This document shows positions 1 to 6,130 of a stretch of 6,666 nt of DNA, one piece after another. How positions within the stretch are numbered: position 1 is the first letter of the stretch; every line of letters begins with the position of its first letter. The notes below the pieces were generated by a model. The model saw nothing but the letters and a program-made list of their open reading frames with translations, was not told the origin of the DNA and made no database searches. The position numbers were made by a program, and so were the translations under genes. The stretch lies in assembly GCA_034437455.1 (NCBI GenBank), contig DAOTUB010000210.1, forward strand, positions 1 to 6,666, read 5' to 3'. The stretch comes from DAOTUB01 sp034437455. Lineage in GTDB: Bacteria; Chloroflexota; Anaerolineae; B4-G1.

Positions 1-93
1 AGGCCCACCGGGGGGATTCAGATCCCCCGCCAGCACCACGACCACCGAGGAGAGCAGGATTCCGATGACCATACCGATAACGTACTTGCGCAT
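1..93 (-). CDS. Secreted DUF1566-type protein paralogue, 5' end only (31 codons)
   Basis: The start ATG is at 93-91 on the minus strand, and the frame stays open to the window edge. The 31 visible residues begin MRKYVIG, followed by a hydrophobic core and a LAG cleavage site near residue 23, then DLNPPGGP. This is a classical Sec signal peptide without a lipobox cysteine, so export is expected. The stretch matches the first 31 residues of the complete gene at 195-1949 with only a few substitutions (M8/I8, V18/A18, D24/N24, P28/T28). The gene is therefore a paralogue, and by inference a DUF1566 protein, although no DUF1566 sequence is visible here. A GGGAGG ribosome binding site lies six bases before the ATG. 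It follows the 195-1949 gene by 101 bases on the same strand, so co-transcription is likely. Confidence 0.8.
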   Translation of the reverse strand, partial: MRKYVIGMVIGILLSSVVVVLAGDLNPPGGP

Positions 94-99
94 TTTGAG

Positions 100-105
100 C
101 CTCCC
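100..105 (-). promoter_or_regulatory. Ribosome binding site of the downstream DUF1566 paralogue
   Basis: On the minus strand this reads GGGAGG, six bases (ctcaaa) before the ATG at 93. The same GGAGG-ctcaaa-ATG arrangement precedes the paralogue at 1949, which supports both start assignments. Confidence 0.75.
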
Positions 106-119
106 TTGATCGTAAAACA

Positions 120-161
120 CCATTCGCCATTCGCCATTCACCATTCGCCATTCAACATTCG
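120..161. repeat. Tandem heptamer repeat, six copies of CCATTCR
   Basis: Six consecutive 7-bp units start at 120, 127, 134, 141, 148 and 155. They read CCATTCG, CCATTCG, CCATTCA, CCATTCG, CCATTCA and ACATTCG. Only the seventh base varies, apart from the first base of the last unit. The array fills much of the 101-base gap between the two DUF1566 genes and lies 27 to 68 bases upstream of the start at 93. A second, more decayed array of the same core lies at 2041-2097. Heptanucleotide tandem repeats of this general kind are known in intergenic regions of cyanobacteria and some other bacteria. No function can be read from the sequence. Confidence 0.85.
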
Positions 162-194
162 ATTATTGTGCCCTCCGTCAAAGCATCAAAGATT

Positions 195-1949
195 CTATGG
201 CCCGTCGCGAACGGGCCACACGCACGCCTGCCACCAGTAGCCGTTGTATATAGGAGTTGTTGTTATGTCGTAGTACGCGACGCTGTTGGCCAAGTCCACG
301 GACCAGGCGTAGGATGGGTGGTCCGGGTGGTCCGTGGATGGGGTACTGCTCCAGTAAGCAACTTGCCCGTAATAGAACACGTTGGTGAACGGATGACCGT
401 CCGGCAAGTAAGGTGGGGACAGATCTGGATCAAAAAGGCTCCGCAACTCGTCGATAGTCGGCAAGCGCCAGTCGCCAGCGCTGGACCCGTCCGTGAGTCC
501 ACATTGCCCGTCTTCCAGGGTGTTGGTCTCGGTAACAGCTTCGGGCCAGGTACTAAAGCCATAATTATCGCTAAAACAATCAGCGTTTTTCAGCCAGACG
601 AACCCCGTCAGGTCATCCGTCACCGTCCCGTCGCCATTGTCCGTAAACTGGGTCCCACTATAATTCGTAAACGACGTCCGGTTGTACCCTCCGAAGGAAG
701 CGCCCCAGGGAGGCGCCTCGGGAGGCGGACCCTCATATTGTCCGCCGCCACGAACGGGCCACGCGAAGCCTATGGCGTGCCGCCAATCCGGCTCCGTAGT
801 CTTAGGCCAGCTCTGTAGCCACTCCACCAATGCGTGGGAATGATCGTCCGGGTCCGTGGTACTCGACCAGTAAATAGATGACGCTTTGACGTTGTCAAAA
901 GGCTCTGGCAGATAATCCCAATTCACATCTGGACCAAACAGACTGTGCAACTCATTGATGTTGGGCAGCCGCCAGTCCCCGGGATTGGACCCATCGCTCA
1001 AATTGCAGTCGTAATTCGTGCCCCCGCAGATCTCACACCCGTCATGTAACCATTTGGCCCAGGTGAATGCATCGGCCCAGAGCATAGGTCTCTCATAGGT
1101 GCCCCCGAAACAGGCCGGATCCTTCAGCCAGATCAGCCCAGTCCAGATATCGGTGACCGTACCATCACCATTGTCCGTAAACCGGGTTCCTGTAGCTCCA
1201 TAAGCCGTATACGCCCTGTCAGCAGTCGGTGCCCACTCTGGTAAGACACCCATTTGATATTCCCCATCTTGTGCCGTGCCGCTGCAGGAGATTGGATTGC
1301 CATCTACGTCCCAGCAACCGGTCTGCCCAGTCTTTGGAACTCTGGTGTTGGGCAAGGTGCCGGTCACCTCACTCCCGCCCACCCAGGCTTTCTTCCCGCT
1401 CAGGATATCGCCCGCCGCCGCATCGCCGGAACTGGTGTCCACCACGTTCGGGTCGCCGCTCACGCCAAAGATGGTCACGCCGCTCCTGATATTCCCGGTC
1501 ACCAGGTCCACATCCCCTGCCACGTAGCCCGAACCGTCGTGGTAGCCCTCGGCAATCGTCTGCTGCGTCGTCGTCGGCGTCAGCGTCACTGCGCCGTTGT
1601 CCGCCATCGTGCCGGTCTGCGTCGCCCACGCGCTGCTGTGCAGCCCCCAGAACGGCTTGCCCGTCAGCACGTGTGTCGCGGTGGCGCCGTCCGTGTGCGC
1701 AAGCGGCGCCTTGGCCATTATCTCGTCCAGCGTGTGCATACTGCTCCCCGGCCCGCTGCCTGGTTCCGCGAATGTAGTCATCTTTGGGCTGTCCGCCCCG
1801 CTGTCCAGGCGGTCATAGATCTGCTCCAGGGTGTACATCTGGTCACTGGCTTCGGTAGGCCCACCGGTGGGATTCAGGTTCCCCGCCAGCACCACCGCCA
1901 CCGAGGAGAGCAGGATTCCGATTACTATACCGATAACGTACTTGCGCAT
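195..1949 (-). CDS. Secreted protein with two DUF1566 (Lcl C-terminal-type) domains
   Basis: The protein has 584 residues and is read from ATG at 1949 to TAG at 195. Residues 1-23 are a Sec signal peptide (charged MRK, hydrophobic core, LAG end, no lipobox). Residues 38-52 and 71-81 are related short motifs (MYTLEQIYDRLDSGA, MHTLDEIMAKA). Residues 85-200 contain glycine-rich modules (VLTGKPFWGL, ILSGKKAWVGGSEVTG) common in front of DUF1566 domains. A linker motif with two Cys and QDGEYQMGV follows at 207-235. The DUF1566 domains span about 253-400 and 433-582. Each has FTDNGDGTVTD, a TG(L/F)(I/V)WLK strand, a C..F motif, SDGS or TDGS, GDWRLP, a YWSST motif and a closing WPVR. DUF1566 is found in surface and secreted proteins such as Legionella Lcl; its biochemical role is mostly unknown. 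An adhesive or binding role outside the membrane is inference. No membrane anchor is visible after the signal peptide. The gene has its own candidate promoter and RBS, and a paralogue lies downstream. Confidence 0.93.
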   Translation of the reverse strand: MRKYVIGIVIGILLSSVAVVLAGNLNPTGGPTEASDQMYTLEQIYDRLDSGADSPKMTTFAEPGSGPGSSMHTLDEIMAKAPLAHTDGATATHVLTGKPFWGLHSSAWATQTGTMADNGAVTLTPTTTQQTIAEGYHDGSGYVAGDVDLVTGNIRSGVTIFGVSGDPNVVDTSSGDAAAGDILSGKKAWVGGSEVTGTLPNTRVPKTGQTGCWDVDGNPISCSGTAQDGEYQMGVLPEWAPTADRAYTAYGATGTRFTDNGDGTVTDIWTGLIWLKDPACFGGTYERPMLWADAFTWAKWLHDGCEICGGTNYDCNLSDGSNPGDWRLPNINELHSLFGPDVNWDYLPEPFDNVKASSIYWSSTTDPDDHSHALVEWLQSWPKTTEPDWRHAIGFAWPVRGGGQYEGPPPEAPPWGASFGGYNRTSFTNYSGTQFTDNGDGTVTDDLTGFVWLKNADCFSDNYGFSTWPEAVTETNTLEDGQCGLTDGSSAGDWRLPTIDELRSLFDPDLSPPYLPDGHPFTNVFYYGQVAYWSSTPSTDHPDHPSYAWSVDLANSVAYYDITTTPIYNGYWWQACVWPVRDGP

Positions 1950-1960
1950 TTTGAGCCTCC
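1857..1960. repeat. Second copy of a 104-bp direct repeat (first copy at 1-104)
   Basis: Bases 1857-1960 align without gaps to 1-104 with seven mismatches, about 93% identity. The repeat covers the RBS and the first 31 codons of both DUF1566 paralogues. Similarity is lost immediately upstream of the RBS. How far it continues into the downstream gene cannot be seen because the window begins at base 1. The duplicated segment spans the start region and signal peptide. Confidence 0.9.
1956..1960 (-). promoter_or_regulatory. Ribosome binding site of the DUF1566 gene
   Basis: On the minus strand this reads GGAGG, six bases before the ATG at 1949. The spacing is ideal and it fixes this ATG as the start. 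Confidence 0.8.
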
Positions 1961-1978
1961 TTATTTTTGTAACCGACC

Positions 1979-2008
1979 ATTATCGAAACTAAACTCCAGA
2001 TCAATCAA
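1979..2008 (-). promoter_or_regulatory. Candidate sigma70-type promoter of the DUF1566 gene
   Basis: On the minus strand, TTGATT (2008-2003) and GATAAT (1984-1979) are separated by 18 bases. They match the TTGACA/TATAAT consensus at four and five of six positions. Transcription would start near 1972, giving a leader of about 22 bases that contains the GGAGG. The position between the small gene's stop and this start fits. The call rests on sequence match alone. Confidence 0.45.
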
Positions 2009-2013
2009 GTTGA

Positions 2014-2030
2014 TGGCTGAGATTCAGCCA
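2014..2030. repeat. Perfect 7-bp inverted repeat, 3-base loop
   Basis: TGGCTGA (2014-2020), gat, TCAGCCA (2024-2030) form a perfect hairpin between the stop of the small minus-strand gene and the promoter of the DUF1566 gene. No T-run follows on either strand, so it is not a standard intrinsic terminator. It lies just upstream of the candidate -35 at 2008-2003, so it could be an operator or a weak transcript 3' end. Confidence 0.4.
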
Positions 2031-2040
2031 ATGACCGAAT

Positions 2041-2097
2041 TCCATTCTCCATTCTCCATTCCCTATTCTCCATCCTCTATCCCTCATTCCCCTTCCG
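2041..2097. repeat. Degenerate tandem heptamer repeat, about eight copies of TCCATTC
   Basis: Seven-base units start at 2041, 2048 and 2055 as perfect TCCATTC. They continue as CCTATTC, TCCATCC, TCTATCC, CTCATTC and CCCTTCC to 2096. This is the same CCATTCN unit as the array at 120-161, in circular permutation, with T or C as the variable base instead of G or A. The decayed end overlaps the last codons and stop of the small gene at 2084-2320. The array lies about 92 to 148 bases upstream of the DUF1566 gene start. Confidence 0.8.
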
Positions 2098-2320
2098 TTT
2101 GACTTTTCTCCCCGTCTCCAGTATCCTCAGCACGTAGAGTCGAGGGCTGCGCGTCCCCGGTCTCGGACTCCAGGAACGCATACAGCTCAAGCAACGTCGC
2201 GAAGGGCAACCGTTCCCCGGTGCGGGCACAGTCCAGTGATGCACGCCACGGGTCATCCTGTCCATTGCGCCATACACGCAACACATAGAGTCGGTATAGC
2301 CTATCTGACTGTTTTAACAT
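2084..2320 (-). CDS. Small conserved-looking hypothetical protein, 78 residues
   Basis: The protein is read from ATG at 2320 to TGA at 2084. The first 50 residues have the look of a compact domain: a YVLRVWRNG strand, WRASLDCARTGE, then PFATLLELYAFLE as an amphipathic helix. The last 25 or so residues are polar and acidic (TLRAEDTGDGEKSQTEGE) and probably disordered. The pattern W.A.L...TGE...F..L..L..FL resembles short hypothetical proteins I associate with Chloroflexota, but I cannot name a family. There is no signal peptide or membrane segment. No Shine-Dalgarno sequence precedes the ATG; instead a perfect TATAAT ends six bases before it, so a leaderless transcript is expected. It is divergent from the BTAD regulator, with SARP-like repeats between them, so it is a likely target of that regulator. 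An overlapping frame at 2077-2286 is less convincing. Confidence 0.7.
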   Translation of the reverse strand: MLKQSDRLYRLYVLRVWRNGQDDPWRASLDCARTGERLPFATLLELYAFLESETGDAQPSTLRAEDTGDGEKSQTEGE

Positions 2321-2326
2321 ATTTTT

Positions 2327-2332
2327 ATTATA
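2327..2332 (-). promoter_or_regulatory. TATAAT -10 element giving a leaderless mRNA for the small protein gene
   Basis: On the minus strand this is a perfect TATAAT with six bases (aaaaat) between it and the ATG at 2320. The expected transcription start is therefore the A of the ATG. No good -35 lies at 16 to 18 bases; that position is occupied by the 11-bp-period repeats. This is typical of promoters that need an activator. Confidence 0.55.
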
Positions 2333-2341
2333 TCAGTCACC

Positions 2342-2362
2342 TATCACAAACTTATCACAAAC
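2342..2362. promoter_or_regulatory. 11-bp-period direct repeats, candidate BTAD/SARP operator
   Basis: TATCACAAAC occurs perfectly at 2342-2351 and 2353-2362. On the minus strand this reads GTTTGTGATA twice, one helical turn apart. A third unit, GTGACTGATA (7 of 10 matches), follows in the same 11-bp phase at 2340-2331 and runs into the TATAAT at 2332-2327. The nearest perfect repeat ends nine bases upstream of that -10. SARP activators such as ActII-ORF4 and DnrI are known to bind direct repeats with 11- or 22-bp spacing about 8 bp upstream of the -10. The match in geometry, next to a gene with a SARP-type N-terminus, suggests the regulator's binding site. The orientation points at the small minus-strand gene, with possible autoregulation of the plus-strand gene. 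Confidence 0.55.
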
Positions 2363-2419
2363 AGGGGCTTTTCGAGGGGATTCTGTAAATCTCCGCCTAT
2401 TCAAACCTGAGCGAGGATT

Positions 2420-5400
2420 GTGGTGATAGCCCGGCTAGACATTTCGTTGTTAGGTCAACTCAAAGTCACGCTGGACGGTCAGCCGGTGACCCGCTTTCAG
2501 ACGGACAAGGTACGGGCACTGCTGGCCTATCTGGCCGTGGGGGCGGACCGCGTCCACCGCCGCACCGAGCTGGCCGGGTTGTTGTGGCCCGACGTCCCGG
2601 AAAAAGCGGCGCGACACAGTCTGAGCCAGGCCCTCTTCCGGCTGCGTAAGGCCCTGAACGACCAGGAGGCCACGCCACCTTTCTTGCTGACGACCTGGAA
2701 GACGCTGCGCTTTAACCCCGCCAGCGACTACAGCCTGGACGTGGACGCTTTCCAGGCCGGGGCCGATTTGTGTGAACGGACCTCACCAGAACAACTCGGC
2801 CCCGCCGATGCGCACGCGCTGACCCAGTCGATGGCCCTGTATCGGGGCAAATTTCTGAGCACGCCCTTGCGGATCGACAGCCAGGCCTTCGAGGAGTGGC
2901 TGGTCATCAAGCAGACGCAGTTTCACTTGCTGGCCTTGAACACGCTGAACTACCTGGGGCAGTATCATGAACTGCGCGGGGAGTTCGGACTGGCGGCCGA
3001 CTATGCCCGGCGGCAGATTGAACTGGAGTCCCTGCACGAGCTGGCCCATCGGAACTTGATGCTGGCCCTGGCGCAGGATAACCGCCGCGCAGAGGCGTTG
3101 GCCCATTATGCCACGTGTCGGGCGTTATTAGCGAAGGAATTGGGTGTCGCGCCCGCGCCGGAAACTACGGCACTCTACGAACGGATTCGCGCGGCGGGGG
3201 AGGAGGCAACGTTGTCTTTTCCGGTCCAGCGGCGGGAAAAGCCGGGAACTGGGCCGTTGGGGCCACCGCCGATCACCTTTGTGGGCCGCAAGCGCGAATT
3301 GGCGAGTCTGGCGCAGGCGCTGACCTTGACGTTGGCCGGGCAGGGCCAGGTGCGCTTCATCACCGGCGATGCGGGCAGCGGCAAGACCGCGCTGCTGCGC
3401 GCGTTTGCCCGCCAAGCCCTGGCCGCACACCCGGACGTGCTGGTCGTCAACGGTAGCGGCAATGCCTACACCGGGGCGGGCGACCCGTATTGGCCCTTTA
3501 TCGAGATTTTGGGGCAATTGTCTCCGCCGCCCAGTGGCGGCGCGCTGGACATCGCGCAGATCCAGCGCCTCGCGGCCGTGCACTCGGTGGTCGCGCCCTT
3601 ACTGGACCGGTATGCGCCCGACCTGGTTCGCTTGCTGGAGAACCACGACCTCGAATCGGGTCAGGCCGACCTGCAACAATCCCACTTGTTCGCGCAAGTC
3701 ACGCGCGCGTTGCACGCCCTGGCGGCGGCCCATCCCCTCGTGTTGTTGCTCGACGATCTGCAATGGGCCGACCAAGACTCGATCAACTTGCTGTTCCACC
3801 TGGGGCAGCGCCTCGCCGATCATCAGATCTTGATCGTGGGGGCCTTGCGCCCCCACGTGCTCTACCAAGGCTATGCACCTGGCGTGTATTTGCAAGCACA
3901 AGCTGACGACCAGCAGCATCCGTTGGCCGCACTCCTCCAAGAGTTACAACGGCGGTGGGGCGATATTCAACTCGACCTGGATCGCGCCAGCGGGCGCGCG
4001 TTTATCGACGACCTCATAGACGCTGAGCCCAACCATCTCGACGTCGCCTTTCGCGACACGCTCTACCAGCACACGGCGGGTCACGCGCTGTTCACCACCG
4101 AGCTGCTGCGCGAGCTGCAGGTGCGGGGCGATGTGGTACGCGACGCGCAAGGGTATTGGGTCGCGGGGGCGGACATTGCGTGGGACACCCTCCCGGCGCG
4201 GGTGGAGGGCGTTATTGCCGCGCGCGTCGGCCAACTGCTGCCCGAGTGGCAGGCGATCTTGACCGTCGCCAGCGTCGAGGGCGAGGAATTCACGGCGGAG
4301 GTCGTGGCGCGCGTGCTGGATATGGATATGGGGGAAGTGCAGCGGCGGTTGAGTGGGGCACTCAGCCGGCATCATTACCTGGTCGTTCCAGTGGGCGTTC
4401 ACTATGCCGATACCCGCGCATTGGCGCGCTATCGCTTTCGCCACGTGCTGTTCCGGCAATATCTCTACGTGCAGTTGGATCCCGTGCAGCAGGCGCGACT
4501 CCACGAGGCGGTCGGGCACGCGCTGGAAGCGCTCCACGCGGATGTCGAGGCAATCGCCGCGCGGTTGGCGTATCACTTCGAGGCGGCCGGGCTGACTGAG
4601 CGGGCGGTGGGTTATCTACGAAAAGCTGGACGGCGAGCTTACCAGCTTTCGGCCCCGGCGGAATCGGCGGCGCTTTACCAACGCGGGCTGACGCTGCTAG
4701 AAAAGTTACCCCAAACCAAAGAGCGCGACCGCCGCGAGTTGGAGCTGCTCCTGAGCCAGGAGGTGCCTCTGACGGCAACGCGCGGCTGGGGCGCGCCGGA
4801 ACGGGCCGAGACGCTGCAACGGGCCTATCAGCTAGGGCGGCAACTGGGCGAAACGAAGCGCTTGCTGCCCGTGTTGCAGGCTCTCACCAGCGTCTATGTC
4901 GCGCGGGCGGAGCATCACGCAGCGATGGAGTACGCGGAGCAATTGTCGCAGTTGGCCGATCAGACCTCGCATCGCTTCTATAAAGCGATGGGACATCGGA
5001 TGATGGGCACCGTGTTTCTATTCCTGGGCCAGTATGAACCAGCGCGCAAACATCTCGAAGCCGGGCTACAGGGATGCGCGGAGCTGCAACTGGCGGCCGA
5101 AGAGGCTGGGTACGCCTGGGAGATCGCTGAAGAAGAGATCCGCCTGCGCGTCTGGCTGGCGCACGCTTTGTTGGGGCTGGGCTATCCCGCGCAAGCTACC
5201 ACCATCAGCCACGAAACGTTGACCCGCTCGCAAGAATTAGGTTACATCGGGGCAAAGGCCATTGCCTTGACGACGGCCGGCGGGGCTTTCTACGCTGTGC
5301 TGAATCAACCTCAGGAAACATTGCGCTACGCCGAGCAACTGTTGACGCTGGCGACGCGGAATGAGTTGCCCGCCTATCACGCCTGGGCCGTGTTTTATCG

Positions 5401-5911
5401 TGGTTGGGCAAGGGCCTATCAGGGACAGACCACTGCCGGTATCTCCGAGATGCATGCCGGGTTGAAGCAACTCGAGGCCACCGGTACCCAGGGGGCCTTT
5501 CCACACCTCTGCAAACTGCTGGCCGAAACCTATGCCCGGCGCGGAAAAGTCCAACAGGGTGAGGCCTCCATAGATCGGGCGTTGATCCATTTTGAGCAAA
5601 CTGGCGCGTGCGCTTACCTGGCGGAAATCTACCGGGTACAGGGGATATTACAGCTCAAGAGGCAAGCCGTCGAGGAGGCGGAGGCCAGCTTCAGGCGCGC
5701 TATCGATATAGCACGGGAGCAGTCCACCAGGTTATGGGAACTGCGGGCCACGATGAGCCTCTGTCGACTGTATCAAGCCACCGACCAAGCGACCCGGTTG
5801 GCGGCAGCCCGCGCGCAGTTGGCCGAACTCTACGATTGGTTCACTGAGGGGTTGGATACGGCGGATTTGCAAGAAGCGGCAGCGTTGCTTGAGGAAATGC
5901 GGGGCCGATAG
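2420..5911 (+). CDS. BTAD (SARP/AfsR-like) transcriptional regulator with STAND ATPase and TPR domains
   Basis: The protein has 1163 residues. Residues 5-98 are an OmpR-type winged helix (LLGQLKVTLDGQPV..., LLWPD, LSQALFRLRKAL). Residues 103-259 form the bacterial transcriptional activation domain (DVDAF, LYRGKFL, ending KELGVAPAPETTALYERI). Residues 287-600 are an AAA_16-type NTPase, starting VGRKREL, with Walker A GDAGSGKT at 316-323 and Walker B LLLDDLQWAD at 442-451. Residues 594-710 continue the ATPase lid region. Helical TPR-like repeats fill about 715-1140. The end (WELRATMSLCRLY..., WFTEGLDTADLQEAAALLEEM) matches the C-terminus common in TPR-bearing STAND ATPases, so the protein is full length. 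It is a cytoplasmic DNA-binding switch in which ATP or ADP state and a ligand or partner bound by the TPRs would gate activation; the signal is unknown. There is no C-terminal LuxR HTH. The start is GTG. GAGGA at 2413-2417 is only two bases from this GTG but five from the next one at 2423, so the real start may be one codon later. A stop at 2408 excludes a longer form. Confidence 0.95.
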   Translation: MVIARLDISLLGQLKVTLDGQPVTRFQTDKVRALLAYLAVGADRVHRRTELAGLLWPDVPEKAARHSLSQALFRLRKALNDQEATPPFLLTTWKTLRFNPASDYSLDVDAFQAGADLCERTSPEQLGPADAHALTQSMALYRGKFLSTPLRIDSQAFEEWLVIKQTQFHLLALNTLNYLGQYHELRGEFGLAADYARRQIELESLHELAHRNLMLALAQDNRRAEALAHYATCRALLAKELGVAPAPETTALYERIRAAGEEATLSFPVQRREKPGTGPLGPPPITFVGRKRELASLAQALTLTLAGQGQVRFITGDAGSGKTALLRAFARQALAAHPDVLVVNGSGNAYTGAGDPYWPFIEILGQLSPPPSGGALDIAQIQRLAAVHSVVAPLLDRYAPDLVRLLENHDLESGQADLQQSHLFAQVTRALHALAAAHPLVLLLDDLQWADQDSINLLFHLGQRLADHQILIVGALRPHVLYQGYAPGVYLQAQADDQQHPLAALLQELQRRWGDIQLDLDRASGRAFIDDLIDAEPNHLDVAFRDTLYQHTAGHALFTTELLRELQVRGDVVRDAQGYWVAGADIAWDTLPARVEGVIAARVGQLLPEWQAILTVASVEGEEFTAEVVARVLDMDMGEVQRRLSGALSRHHYLVVPVGVHYADTRALARYRFRHVLFRQYLYVQLDPVQQARLHEAVGHALEALHADVEAIAARLAYHFEAAGLTERAVGYLRKAGRRAYQLSAPAESAALYQRGLTLLEKLPQTKERDRRELELLLSQEVPLTATRGWGAPERAETLQRAYQLGRQLGETKRLLPVLQALTSVYVARAEHHAAMEYAEQLSQLADQTSHRFYKAMGHRMMGTVFLFLGQYEPARKHLEAGLQGCAELQLAAEEAGYAWEIAEEEIRLRVWLAHALLGLGYPAQATTISHETLTRSQELGYIGAKAIALTTAGGAFYAVLNQPQETLRYAEQLLTLATRNELPAYHAWAVFYRGWARAYQGQTTAGISEMHAGLKQLEATGTQGAFPHLCKLLAETYARRGKVQQGEASIDRALIHFEQTGACAYLAEIYRVQGILQLKRQAVEEAEASFRRAIDIAREQSTRLWELRATMSLCRLYQATDQATRLAAARAQLAELYDWFTEGLDTADLQEAAALLEEMRGR

Positions 5912-5988
5912 ACCATCCGCGAGCCACACCATCAGGCACGGGAAACAACGCCTGAGATCATAACTCAATTGGGTGTGTTGGGATGGTT
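5911..5988 (+). other. Nested inverted repeats after the regulator stop (possible 3' mRNA structure)
   Basis: Three nested arms can pair. They are ACCATCC (5912-5918) with GGATGGT (5981-5987), CACACC (5925-5930) with GGTGTG (5972-5977), and TCAGGC (5932-5937) with GCCTGA (5950-5955). They are separated by asymmetric internal loops. No T-run follows, so this is not a canonical intrinsic terminator. It could protect the mRNA 3' end or help termination by another route. The stems are short, and chance pairing is possible. A competing pair, ATAACTC (5960-5966) with GAGTTAT (6011-6017), overlaps the region. Confidence 0.3.
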
Positions 5989-6054
5989 CCCCACTCTGTG
6001 ATGGACAGACGAGTTATTTGCGGGATGTCTCGGCCGCCTTCAACTTTGTCACCG

Positions 6055-6079
6055 CCTGGTGAGCTTTTTTGCTCGCAGG
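6055..6079 (+). repeat. Inverted repeat with T6 loop overlapping a -35 region
   Basis: CCT (6055-6057), bulged G, GTGAGC (6059-6064), six T, GCTCGC (6071-6076) and AGG (6077-6079) form a nine-pair stem with one bulge and one G-T pair. The T-run is in the loop and not after the stem, so it is a poor terminator. It covers the -35 position of the promoter whose -10 is at 6092-6097, so an operator is an alternative. Confidence 0.35.
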
Positions 6080-6097
6080 TTGCAAGTATGTTATAAT
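6069..6097 (+). promoter_or_regulatory. Extended -10 promoter of the UPF0175-type gene
   Basis: TGTTATAAT at 6089-6097 is a perfect extended -10 (TG, one base, TATAAT). A weak -35 (TTGCTC, 6069-6074) lies 17 bases upstream, which is normal for extended -10 promoters. Transcription would start near 6104, leaving a leader of about 37 bases before the ATG at 6141. Bases 5989-6068 show no gene and no other promoter. Confidence 0.65.
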
Positions 6098-6130
6098 TCT
6101 CTCAGATTGCAGTCCTGTAACCAGAAAAGC

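Noticed and set aside
120..161. CRISPR-like array
   Set aside because: The units are 7 bp with no spacers, so this is a simple tandem heptamer repeat.
168..818. Plus-strand open frame (216 codons) over the 3' half of the DUF1566 gene
   Set aside because: It is antisense to conserved DUF1566 coding sequence, with biased composition, no motif and no supporting RBS.
1254..2102. Long plus-strand open frame (282 codons) opposite the DUF1566 gene
   Set aside because: Its sequence is Arg/His/Ala-rich with no recognisable motif. The minus-strand frame has a signal peptide, RBS and two clear DUF1566 domains, and this frame runs through the promoter and heptamer array.
2077..2286. Alternative minus-strand 69-codon frame overlapping the small gene
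   Set aside because: It overlaps the 2084-2320 frame, which has the better protein pattern and the promoter placement. Its sequence (Cys/Arg/Pro-rich) looks like an off-frame translation.
2384..2389. TGTAAA as a -10 for the BTAD regulator
   Set aside because: It matches only four of six positions and has no partner -35 at a usual spacing. The regulator's promoter is probably in 2363-2412 but cannot be placed.
3944..4576. Minus-strand 210-codon frame inside the regulator gene
   Set aside because: It lies entirely opposite the AAA/TPR coding region, which has intact family motifs. High GC makes long antisense frames common.
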